Shown piece by piece: positions 21,001 through 31,858 of a stretch of 64,000 nucleotides of DNA. Origin of the DNA: Acanthamoeba lenticulata (Eukaryota; Discosea; Longamoebia; Acanthamoebidae); NCBI GenBank assembly GCA_002179805.1, contig NAVB01000457.1:21402-85401 (forward strand), given 5' to 3'. A model generated the notes under the pieces. The model saw only the letters and a program-made list of their open reading frames with translations. It was not told the origin of the DNA and ran no database searches. A program made the position numbers and the translations under genes. Numbering within the stretch: the stretch's first letter is position 1; each line of letters starts with the position of its first letter.

Positions 21001-24000
21001 GGAGTGGCGTCGGTCCGGGTTGCGCGAGACGGCCACGGCCCACTGGCACACGACGAGGGCCAGGTCGCACACGACCTTAAGCCACTGCTTCACGCCCTGC
21101 TGGTAGTCGGAATCGGTCTGCGCCTTACGCTTGAGCAGCAGGCACGCCTGCCCCAGATACTTGGCCGCCGCGTGAAAGCCGTCCCGGTTCCTGATGTTAT
21201 CAACATCAACATCGCCGCTCAGCTCCTTCCTCTTCTCAACAAATGAAGTGGCAGATCAAGGAGGGGGCTCGTACTGGACGGCCCCGTCGTCGGTCACGGT
21301 GTTGGCGGCCAGCCAGGCCTCGACCTTGCCCAAGTGAATGAGCGTCTCCACGCTGTCCTGCACGTGTGCAACGACCAATAAAATGATTAAAAACAAAATA
21401 ACAAAAAAAACAACAAAAAATGGCAGAAGAGAAAACGAACGGGAATGCTGAAGGTGGCGATTTCGAGCTTCTCCTTGGCGAAGCTGAGAAGGCGGAAGAT
21501 CTTCTCGCGGAGGGTGAGGTACTGGCCCGGGTCGCGCGTCTCTTTGAGCTGCTGGCGGAGCTTGAGCGACTGGCGATACAGCGCGAAGCCCTCGAACGAC
21601 GAGACGAGGTGCATGTGCTTGACCTTTACGCCAAGCTCCTTCAAGTGCGGGTCCATGAACTCGTAGGGTCGAGGCTCCGGCGGCGGCAGGTGGCAGTTGA
21701 GCGTCTCAAAGATGCGGGGCTCGTCGGCCAGCATGATGTTGAGCATCTCGCACAAGCGGCGGAAGAACAGGCCCTGGAACAGGAACGGCTCGCGGCGACC
21801 GGTTGAGTTCCACTCGTGCTCGGTCAGCGCGTGCATCCCGTACTTGGCTCGCACGCAGCCTGGCGCGCCATTGAGGCCATCATGCATCATCAGATCATGC
21901 GTCATGCTTGGACCTCTGATGGTGCTGCGCAAGAGATGAAGAGGGGGAAGTACATTTCATGGAGGGGAGACCCTCGAGATCGGAGCTGAGCGACTCGGTG
22001 TAGCCGCCCATGGCCGACTCGGAGAGGTCCACGCCGCGGATCTCCTCCTGGCTCCGTGCGGCAAAGTGGATGTAGTACTCCAGCCCGCCCTGCAGCTGCT
22101 CGGCGGCTGGAATGGTGCAAAAAACGACAAATGAACAAAAACGAATGCAAAAACGAAAACGACAGAAGAAAACGAAAGCGGTACTGCCGACGCGGATGGC
22201 CTTCTCGCTGATGGGCGGCGGCTTGTTGGAGGTCCAGAACTCGAGGGATTGTTCCGAGTGTCCGGAGAAGAGGTTGAGCAGCGTCAGCACGAGCTGCCGA
22301 TAGGGCTCGCTCGAGGGCACCTTGAGCTCCTTCATCTTCTCGCGCAACATGGCACGGATGATGTTCTTGGCAACGCGCGCCACCATCTGTGCCGCATCAA
22401 GATAGAAATGGTCAATGAATTGAAAATCCTAGCATCAGGATTGAACGGCGTACCTCTGTGTAGACGAGCGCGATGACGACGTAGAGCTGCGTATTGTACA
22501 TGCGATCCGACGGATTGTCACCATAGCGGGACATGAGGCGGTGACGCACTTCGCCCAGGTAGCGCATGTTGATCCCGCGCCAGTGCATGCCGTGCAGGAT
22601 GCTCATCAAGCGTCTGAGCGTGATCACGTACGTCCCGGCAGCGGTCAGTCGGCTGAGGAGTGGCTTGAAGCCAAGAGGACAGCGTTGTGCAGAACGAGTA
22701 CCTGTTGAGCGTGTCCACGTCGACACCGCACGACTTGGCGGTGATGCTGTACTCGCTTGGCGAAGCCAGGTAGCCCGAAGGCATGTACGGGAGCCACTCG
22801 GGGCTCGACCGCTGTGCGTTGAGATTGTCGTCAATAAATTGCATAAGTCTCACGAGAACGAGAAGAGATCATGACGGTGATGATGATGACGGCACCAAGT
22901 CAATGTAGCGGTCGGCGTCACGGGTGCACGTGGAGACGATATCTTCGGTGAGGGCCGGGAGCAGCTCGTCGAGCAGGCGGTAGGTGGCCGTCGTCACCTC
23001 GGTGTTGTTCTCCTTGGCGTTTGGGTCATCGGATTGCCACGCCCTGTGCGCATCCCCGCGGAAGGAAAGTCAGTCAACCCGGACGACGACGCGACCCCAA
23101 AGCAGGCGGACGAGAGGCTCGAGCACGCACGAGTAGGCGTCGGAGGTGAGCGGGATGCGCCGGCCCTGCGGGTTCATGTTGGACTGCACGAGCTCTGCGT
23201 TGATGATTGCAGGTCAAGTGTGAGAGCCCAGTCGAGAGGACAGGAGGGGACACGGGGGTACCGGGTCGCAGCATGCGGTAGAAGATGGCGCGCGGCTGGG
23301 GAACGTCAAAGATCTCTTTGGCGGCCATGGGGCTCTCCGGCGGGTAGAGGCGCGCAAAGTCCAGCAAATACAGCTTGCCATCCGCGCCCAGGTGACCTGC
23401 TCAAGCGTTGTTTTTGTCGTCATCATCATCGCCACCGCACACATGATCAATCAAGAGGATGCAAAGGAGCTCTTTAAATCAACAAGAGCCGCACCTTCGA
23501 TGTCTCCTGGACCGCTCAGCACTTGCGTGCGGACGCGGTGCGGCTTCAGGTTGAGGCGTTGGAAAATGCGCTCAAATCTGCGGACAGATCAAGGCCAAGG
23601 CCACCAATGTGAGTCTAAGCTGAGCGCACACACGCGCTCGACGAGCCTCTGGGAACGCTAGGACTGTGACGTTGAATGCGTACCGCAGGTTGTATTCGGG
23701 GTAGTCGGCGTGCACGTTCTTGCCGCCGTCGGCCGAGCCGTAGCAGATGGTGCTCTTGGACACGGGCAGCATCGAGACCGCCGTCAACCGGAAGCCGCGG
23801 TAGTCCACCACTGCGCAGAATTGAGAATGCATGTGAGATCAGCACACAGCGAACTCGCCAGCAGCGGCAGCCGCCAAGGAGGAAGGCGTACCGGTCATGA
23901 GGGGCACGAGAACGCCTTCGCTGAAGGCCTCGCCCGAGTCCACGATGCGGCCGCAGCATCGGAGCTCGTGGCCGGCGGACTTCATGGCCGACGCGTCGGA

Positions 24001-25443
24001 GGGGACGTTGTCGCCGTACATCCACGTGCCGTTCTTGAGGCGCGAGTCGATGGCGTACTTGAGCAAGATGCCTCGGCACAGAAACTTCTCGCCTCCCGCC
24101 AGACCTCTGCACGAAGTGGACGAACAGCATGAGCGTCCAAACACTTTGGTTGCCTTGTAACAACGAAAACGAATGGAAACAGCATGTGAATAACCAAGTT
24201 GGCGTACCCCATGTCCTTTTCGGGCTTGAGTGTCTTTTCCTCGTAGGGCAGATATCGCTCGCTGATGATGATCTTGCCATACACTAGAGCGGCACGAGAG
24301 CATGAGCCTCTGTGCATCGATGCAAGAGTGTGCGACTTACCTTCGGCGGCGTGCTGGAAGTCGTGAGCGAGGAAGGCCAGCTTGTGAAACTTGCTCTCTG
24401 TGTCGTCCATGTTAAGCAACTGTTGGAAGTTGCTGTTCCACCTGTGTCGCCGGAACAGTTGCACACACACAACACGACGCACAATGGTGCGTGGTTGGAC
24501 GATGGTCTGCTGAACGCGTTTGCTCTGGGGAGTGCGGGACGTACAAGCTGCCAGCACTGTTCTTTGTCTTGGCTTTCTTCTTCTCCTCCTCCTTCTTCTC
24601 CTCCTTCTTATGTTGGTCTGTCTTGGCCTGCTCATCCGGTGAGAGCAGTATGAACGTGCCCTTGGACGTTCGGAGCGGCTTGGTCTTGGGCTCTAGTGGG
24701 GCACACAACAGGAGGGAAGGTGACGATCAGGCCTTCATGTCCAAACGAGTGTCGCATGGTGCAGATCCACGGCGGCAGGCAGGCACGCACCGCACTCCTC
24801 GTAGTTGTTGTCACCTGAGTCGGTTGGCGGATTCTCCGACGGGACCTCGACGTAGTCGTTGTCCTGCTCTGTGCCGTTTTCTTGTGGCTGGTCATCCGCC
24901 TCAGGGAAGAAGGGATCATAGCCCTCCTGGCCAGACGGGACAGCGCGATCTGGCTGGAGCTTCTCTTTTTCTGTGTGCACAAACCAATCGCATAAAAGGG
25001 AAGAGCAAATTAATTTCCTCACCACCTGCCCAAGAGGGCGCACTTTCAGGCAGAGGGGAAGGCGCACCGGAGGAGGCCTCGACGACGGGGAGAAAGTACT
25101 GGTGACTGCACTCGAAAGGCTTTCGCTTTGTGGTATCTCCCTCTTCTGCATCTTTTTCGACCTCGGCTATGACTTCATAAACGTCGTCCGAACTGCAAGA
25201 AGGACAGGTCAACGCCAACCAACAGGCGAAGACGAAAGATGGAAGGGAGTGAAGCGCGTACACGACGACAGGCGCCGGAGGTGGTCCTCTCGGCGAAGGG
25301 GTAGGGCGCCGGATGACCGACGGGACCTCCTCGTAGGATGGGTTATAGAGAGAATCGTCTTCCGTGCTGTAGCAGCTCTCCTCAAGGTCCTCGGGCAGGA
25401 CCTTGCTCTTAAACTTGCCCCCTTTCTTCTTCTTCCCCTCCAT
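18073..25443 (-). CDS. Large CLU-domain protein with PH and fascin-like beta-trefoil domains
   Basis: The order is: an acidic/proline-rich N-terminus from MEGKKKKGGKFKSK; a coiled, Lys/Glu-rich segment; a CLU (clustered mitochondria, TIF31/CLUH) region with CRGILLKYAIDSRL, VVDYRGFRLTAVSML, STICYGSADGGKNVH, LGADGKLYLLDFARLYPPES and HGMHWRGINMRYLGEVRHRL, then MVARVAKNIIRAML; helical repeat-like stretches; a PH domain (IKSGYLMQFSEKSKKWKKKW ... EKEMQDWIESIRQVI); and beta-trefoil repeats of the fascin type (IALRTPGSKYLAYSPAEGK, IALRSVSNGKFLSCDQ, WVFLRSSLGAYLGAR). CLU proteins bind mRNAs for mitochondrial proteins and affect mitochondrial placement. About 20 exons join in frame, and the join before the PH domain (20222-20333) also reads through, which argues for one gene of very roughly 1,700 residues. 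Two genes cannot be excluded. Confidence 0.65.
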
Positions 25444-26106
25444 CTCTATCGATTCTGTTTCCAAGCTGCAAATAAACAACAAACAGCTGGGGTCGAACGC
25501 TATTGGGTGCCAAGGAGCAAACAACAACAAGACAAACAGGAACAAGTGCACAACCAGCTTACGTAAGTCCGCTTCCGGCGCTGCTTGCTGCAAGCCCCAG
25601 TCCCAAAAATCAAACGATGAAGCCCAGCTATTCCTTATGACGCAGAAAAGTGAGCCTCATTTTGAATCCATGCGGCTAGAGAAAAACTTGAATTTATTTA
25701 CATTTGTGTTCCATTTTGACCGTCACCAGCTCCGATCCAAAATTCTGCATTACACATCGCGAGATTAGATTAGGAGACCGAAATCGATTGTTCATCTATT
25801 CCAGCAATTTTGCAGTTCCCTCATAAAGTAGTGTTGTTGTCACAAGCTCCTTGCGGAACTTCCGTGTGATACTGACAAATATGCAATCATAGGGGATAGA
25901 TGAAGAGAAACAAGTGGCGGAGAGGTGCGCACCTGGCGGAGGGAAGGCGGTGCAAGAGGGGCGCAAGAAAAGAACACTGCTTGGCGGGAGCGCGGTAAAG
26001 AAAAGGTTGCCGGACCAAGTCGACCTGTAAGGACAAAGAAAAGAAGGGAAAAACGAAACAGAGGGCACCTTTTCTTGGTTCGTTATTGATCGTGTTGGGA
26101 GAGGTC
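25444..26106. promoter_or_regulatory. Divergent promoter region between the CLU protein and COMMD genes
   Basis: The region is AT-richer than its neighbours. On the minus strand a short non-coding first exon of the CLU gene may end at a GTAAG donor near 25560, with its acceptor just upstream of the ATG exon. I found no clear TATA box or other gene. Confidence 0.35.
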
Positions 26107-27371
26107 ATGCAAGCACAAGCAACAGACGCTCCGCCTGCCACCCCACGGGGTCGGTCAGGTGTGGAAGCTGCTCCCAAGCTCAGCCTGCTGCCCTCCCAAC
26201 GCCGTAAATTGGCCATCCTGGCGAAAATCGGCGCCGTCGCCCAAAAGCTCCCCATTAATCAGGTTTGCTTCTCATTATTTCACCTTCCCACCGTACTGAG
26301 ACGAAGACCACTACATGAGGAGAGTTTGCTAATGCGCATTTGTCTCCTGCCAGTTTGTGCACTGGACGGTGGATGAGGCGTGTGGCCGACAGCCCGACTG
26401 GACCAAGCCGTTTGGTGAGGCCAACGCCCGCCCCATGATCGACGCCGTCAAGCTCTTCATCCTCAAGGCCGTTGGTGGTGGTCTGAAGAAAGACGACGTA
26501 CGTCGCCACCGTTCACTCCTCCGCCCTCCTCGCCAACCTCCGCACGTATTTACGCGCCTTCTTGTACACGTGCAGCTCGTGCGAGAACTGAAGGAGTTCA
26601 ACGTGCCGGACGAGCACGCCACCACCCTCTTGGAGTGCATCCTCGTGCGGTACGGCCAGACCCGCTCCGAGACCTTGTTAGGCACAGCCGCTCACTTACG
26701 CCTGGCGCGAACAGATACACGGACGTGCAAAAGGCGCTGACCGCCGACAGCGCGCGCGTGTCGCCCGCGCACCTCAAGGACTTTGACTGGAAGCTGCTGG
26801 TGCGCTGCTGCTGGCTGCTCCTCCTCCGGACTGAACTCATTATCGCTCTTCTTCTTCTTCTTCTCCTCCTCCTCCTTGTCTTTTGCAGCACTCGCTGGCC
26901 AGCGACAAGATGGGGACGGTGAACGAACCCATCCTGCGCCTCAACCTGACCATCAAGTACCCCGAAATCTTCCCCTCGTACTCTCGGGTGCCCCGCTTTC
27001 GTCTCCCCGCAACGATTGCTCACGCCCCCCTTCTCCCTCTCTTTCATGATGGCGCCGACGGTGGTGATGATGGCTTTGGCCTTGTTTTTCTGCGACGATC
27101 GATGATATGATGGTGTGCTCCAATTGCATGAATGGCTGCTCTATCCCATGACTCATCACAAGGGACGAGAACGAGAAGCTGAAGGACGTCGTTCTGGAGT
27201 TGCCCAAGGCCGAGCTCGACAAGCTCATCGACACGCTGCAGCAAGTCAACCAGGTCTGGCTCTCCCTCCTTTTTGGATCGCTACGTCGGGTCTATGGGCG
27301 TGCACGTGCTAGTCTCAGGGCTGATGACTGTTTTGGGTCTCTTGCAGGTCGTCCAAAAGCTGCGTGTGTAG
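26107..27371 (+). CDS. COMM-domain protein, COMMD8-like
   Basis: COMMD proteins form the Commander complex, which works with CCC and retriever in endosomal recycling. The N-terminal helical domain reads FVHWTVDEACGRQPDW, MIDAVKLFILKAVGGGL and VRELKEFNVPDEHATTLLEC. The C-terminal COMM domain reads VSPAHLKDFDWKLL, HSLASDKMGTVNEPILRLN and LELPKAELDKLIDTLQQVNQ, with the conserved tryptophan and the closing helix. Human COMMD8 has the same wording around LQDFDWQVKLALSSDK, which makes it the closest paralogue I can name. Seven exons give about 200 residues, normal for the family. One intron has a long CTT/CTC polypyrimidine tract. The stop is TAG at 27369-27371. Confidence 0.82.
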
Positions 27372-27642
27372 CACAACACGACGAGCGAGAAGGACCGAAG
27401 ACAGAGCACGAGAGGAGCAAAAACAAAAGAAAGGCCTTTCTTGGGCTGCGACAAGTCTACGCCCGCGCGAACCGTAATGGGGTTGTTGTGTTGGTTTTGT
27501 GTATTTTGTGTCAACACGAATCGAGAAATGGTGTACACGCGAGCGGTGATTATGATGATGGCGCAGGTTGAAGAAGGGTTGGGTCACCACCGCGGTGGTG
27601 GTGGCCGCGGTGACGAGAAGTGCCCAAGCAGTCTTCTTCTTC

Positions 27643-30600
27643 TTACTCGTCGGGGATGTACTCCCGCACGCTCTCGCTCTTGGTTCTCTGGACGAGCGCG
27701 AGGAGCTCGCGCGGGTCGCACGCCAACTTGAGGAACGGGTGCTGTCGCGCGCACAGACAAGCATCATCCCACATGATGAGACGCGAATTCTTCCAACAAC
27801 AACAGCATTGGCAAGAAGGGCGAGTACCGAGAGCATTTGTGTCGAGTCCGGGCGGAGGTTGGGGTCCATGATCGTACACTGCTCGATAAAGTCCTTGAAC
27901 TGGGCCGACATGGCGTCGGGCTCCTTGAACGGCGGTCGGCCCTTCTTGGCGATCAGGAACAGCGCCTGTATGATCCCCACCAACAGCGTCAGCCAACAAA
28001 GAACGAAAGCGAAAAAGAATAAATAAATAAATAAAGAAACAATAATAAAAATGAAAGCGTGGCGTGCGGTGCCTTTAGCATGGTCTCCTCGATGTAGGGC
28101 GGAGCGATCTCGAACATCTCCATGGCCATGATGCCCAGCGACCACACGTCCTGCACCAACGACAGCCAGCGGTGAGCCACTGCTTCTCTCTCTCTCCCCC
28201 TCGCCAAGCCAGTTTCACACGTACGACTTTGCAGGTGTAGTGCTGGCCCTTGACAAGCTCGGGCGCCATCCAGAAGGTGGTGCCCACCACCGACTTGCGC
28301 GTGTCCTGCGCGTGTGACAGCTGCGAGCCGTAGCCAAAGTCGGCTGCACATCACGAGCGTGCCCGGCGGGCGGTCTGTCAGAGCCGAGCCTTGGGGCCAC
28401 CGGGAGGCAAGAAAGAAAAGAAGAGAGGAGAAGAGAAAAGAGGGCCAGAGAAAGGTACTGATTTTGATCTCGCCGCCGAGGCCGAGGAGCACGTTCTCGG
28501 ACTTGATGTCGCGGTGGATGATGGGCTTGGGCCGGTTGTGGAGGTACTCGATGGCCTCCAGCGTGGACTTGACGATCGCCGCGATCTGGGGCTCCGTGAG
28601 TCGGATGCCTGCCGCGCGGCCGCCACAACACCCTCATCAGCGGCCCGCCAGCAGCGTGAAGAAAGGGCAAAAAGGGGCTGCACAAACCGAGGGTGAGGAG
28701 CTCAGAGAGGGAGCCGCCGTCGACGAGCTCCATCACGACCCAGAGGACGCCGTGGAGAAGGAAGGCATCGACAAAGTTGACGATGGAGGCGTGAGTCGAC
28801 TGCTTCATGATCATGATCTCGTTGATGATGATCTCCTTCTTGACCTGCTTGGCCACCACCATCTGCTTGATCGCCACCTTGCGCCCGGTGCGCGTGTCCG
28901 TCGCCGAAAACACCGCTCCCGACGCGCTGCATCATCCGCCCACCCGCGTGAGCACATCAAGCCTCCCCTCATGCGCCCGCGGTGCTCAAATTGACGCTGC
29001 GTGGCGGGCGTACCCCTGGCCGATGATGGTCATGTCGACAAAGAGGGTGGTCGGGTTGACGCCCTGGAGCACGAGGTCGTCGATCTCCACGCCCGCCGTA
29101 GGCGACTCCTCGTTGCTGAGTTTGTCGCATTGAGGGGGGGGGGAAGGGACAAGATGAGCGTCTCGGTTAAAGGCCATACGAGGGGAAGCGGGGATCTTCC
29201 GTGCGTTCCACGCACCTGGTGAATGGTGGAGGCGCGCCCTGTCCGGGCGGGGCGGGCCGTCCCCCGACTGCCGGCGGCGTAGGACGTCCCGCGGGCGAGG
29301 GCGGAGCCGGTCGGCCGCTGGGGCTCTGTCGGGGGCGCAAGCCGCAGTCAGCGTTTGTGACCATTGTGCAGTTTGCGTTGAGAGGAGGGGGAGACGCACG
29401 ACGGGGGGCTGAGGTCGCGTGGGCGCGGGAGAGCTGGGAGCCGCAGGTGTAGAGGGCGGCAAGGGGCGGGCCACAGGCGCTGGCGCTGGCGCTGGCGCTG
29501 GCGCTGGCGCTGGCGCCGGCACAGATGGGATGGGCCGGCCGACAGGGGACGCTGTGCGGATGTCACGTCAGGCACCACCTTAAGGCGAAAGGTTGTATTG
29601 GGCGGGTGGAACGTACGCGAAGCCGGCGGCGTGGCCAACATCGGGCGGGAGGCGGACGGCGACGGCGGAGGCGGAAGATCGGGAGTGCGCGCCAAGGGCG
29701 GCGGGGCCGCGGCCGGCGGGCGCGGGGAGACGGCCGGCATGGCGGGTGGGCGCGTGGCCAGCGGAATCCGTCCAGGCGAGGCCGGCGGCGGCGGGCCGCG
29801 AGGCGAGGGCGTCGGTCGCAGCGCGGGCGGTGTGAAGCCGGGAGGCATCAGCGACTGGCCGCGGCCGGCGGAAGCCGAGTCTGCGGCAGGCGGCGGTGGC
29901 GGGAGGCTGCGGTCTTCAAGGTCGTCGCCCTCGAGCAGCGGGGCCGGGGGCAGCGGCGGCAGCGCGCGGTCGTCGTCCGTGCTAGCGGCGCGCTGGCTGA
30001 GGGAATAGGGCCGCGCCGCGGACTCGGGAGGGGGCGTGGGCGGGGCGCGCTGGCTGAGGGAGTGGGGCCGTGGTGAGGCCAAGCCCCCGAGCGTCGGCGG
30101 CGGAGGCAAGCCCATCGCCGGGCCGCGGGGTGACAAGACCGAGGGCGGGCGCGGCACTGTCGCGGCCGCAGGTGAGGCGCGGGGCGAGGCCATGCCTAGT
30201 AGTGATGACGTCAGCATAATGTGGTATTGTTCCCACAGGCGCGCCGGATATTGGGGGCACACAGTACCGGTCTGGGGCGGGGGCGGGACCGGTGGGAAGG
30301 CAGGCGGGGGCACGCCGCGGCGCAGGGTGGCCATGCGCTGCTGGATGGCGCTGCCGCCGGCCTTGGACGGTCGTTCGGCCTTGTTCCTGTCATCGATCGG
30401 GAATCAGTTGTTGTTGGCCAAGTGAATACAGGGAGAGGGAGCGCAGCCGTCGTCTTACTGTTCGAACTGCATGACCTTGAACACGCTGACGAGCATGTCG
30501 GCGTCCTCTGCAATTTCCTGGGCCGAGAGGCCGGCCTGGCCCAGCATCACCTTCCACTCTTGGGGAATGCCCTGCATGCAGCACGAGCGCGCGGCGGCGA

Positions 30601-31238
30601 CGCACACCACGGTCAGGATAGAGGCACCAGCGACCGTCGCGTTACCGGGAGTAAAACGCGGAGTTTCTCGTTATCTTGAAGAAATAAAAATGAGAACCAT
30701 AAAGAACGAGACAGAAATAAAATAGATAAATATCATAAAATATAAATAAAATAACAATAAAAATGCAAATGAGCTCTCCCCTGAACAACGTGCTGTTGTT
30801 ATGAGGGGAGTGATGCCTCCGGAATGCAAGTGGAATGAGAAAGCGCAACAATTGCCCAGCGCGTAGAAGAAGGGTTTTGGGGGAGAAGGAAGAAGGGGGA
30901 GGAGTGAAGGGCACAAGCAACGGTACCTCGAACATGCCGGTTTCAGGGTTGAAGCCAATGTGCATTTCACGCTTGAAGTTGGTTGGCGTGCCGATGACGC
31001 GACCCACAATGGGCTCGGCGCCGTTCTTCTTACTCTTGGCCTCCTTCTTCTTGGCCTTCTCCTCTTCCTTCTTTCGCTTGGCCGACTGCTTTTCCCATTC
31101 CTTCTTCTTGGCCTTGTCTTCCTCTCTTTTCTTCTTCTCCTCGAGCTCGCGTGCCTTTTGCTGTTCCTTCTCGTAGAACTTACGTCGCTCCTCTTCGTTC
31201 AGCGAGTAGGGGTCTACGACCTTGTTCTTCTTCGACAT
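27643..31238 (-). CDS. PAK-family kinase, probably myosin-I heavy chain kinase (MIHCK)
   Basis: The N-terminus is a highly basic coiled coil (EEERRKFYEKEQQKARELEE and following Lys/Glu runs). Next is a CRIB/PBD motif (VIGTPTNFKREMHIGFN, MFE|GIPQEWKVML) that binds GTP-Rac/Cdc42. A ~300-residue proline-rich region has many PxxP motifs and a (PA)n run. The kinase domain has VGSGVFSATDTRTGRKVAIKQ, IHRDIKSENVLL, DFGYGSQLS, KSVVGTTFWMAPELV and DVWSLGIMAMEMFE, ending REYIPDE. Acanthamoeba MIHCK is known to have exactly this order, with a basic calmodulin- and lipid-binding N-terminus, and activates myosin-I by phosphorylating its TEDS site. The activation loop has Ser where PAKs usually have Thr (K-S-V-V-G). 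Identity as PAK is firm; MIHCK specifically is inference from architecture. Confidence 0.85.
29476..29517. repeat. (GGCGCT)n hexanucleotide repeat coding for (PA)n
   Basis: Seven tandem hexamers lie in the proline-rich exon of the PAK-type kinase. On the minus strand they code alternating Ala-Pro, a stiff extended stretch. Such a repeat is expected to vary in length between strains. Confidence 0.9.
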
Positions 31239-31858
31239 CTTCTTTGTCCTTGCGTGCTGTTGACTTCAAAAGTGCAGCAGCAGCAGCTCAATGTCGCGTC
31301 CGCCTACAATAACATCCATATGCGTGTGAATGAATGGAAGGGAACACGAGATCTTCGATTAAAACACGTTCCCGCTTCAAATCGAGCCAAGCCACACTGC
31401 GCTTTGGCGTCGCCGAGCAGAAGACAATCCCCGCCCCCAACCCTTTCGAAAAAGAAAAGAGGGCCCAAGTACCAGTACTGAAACGACAGGGAAGGGATAG
31501 TTCTCGCGTGAAGTGGAAGAGGACCAGGGAGATGAGACAACAGAGGGCGCCTCCCGCAAGACTCCTTCAAACAAAAATTAATAGTAAATGCTGTTGTTCA
31601 TCGGTATCCGAGCTATGTGTAACCTCAGGTTTGAAATATTGGTTTGCGCAGATATTTAAGCTATGCAGTGATCGCTTGGTGACAGCACGCTGGATTCCAC
31701 GAGAAGCACCAATCGCCCGAGGAAAGCGAGAGAACGAACAGGAGGACGACCGCGGCTTTTCGGCTCACGGGGTGTGGTTCGGGGCGTTGTGTTTGTGTAC
31801 ACTCGCAAAATCGCGCCGTAACTTTCCTGCGCAGGCCAGGGGCGACATACAGAGATAA
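31239..31858. promoter_or_regulatory. Divergent promoter region between the PAK kinase and the polyQ protein
   Basis: These 620 bases separate the two start codons. A TATA-like ATATTTAA lies near 31650 on the + strand, about 205 bases before the ATG at 31859, with pyrimidine-poor sequence between. I found no conserved coding exon. Confidence 0.35.
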
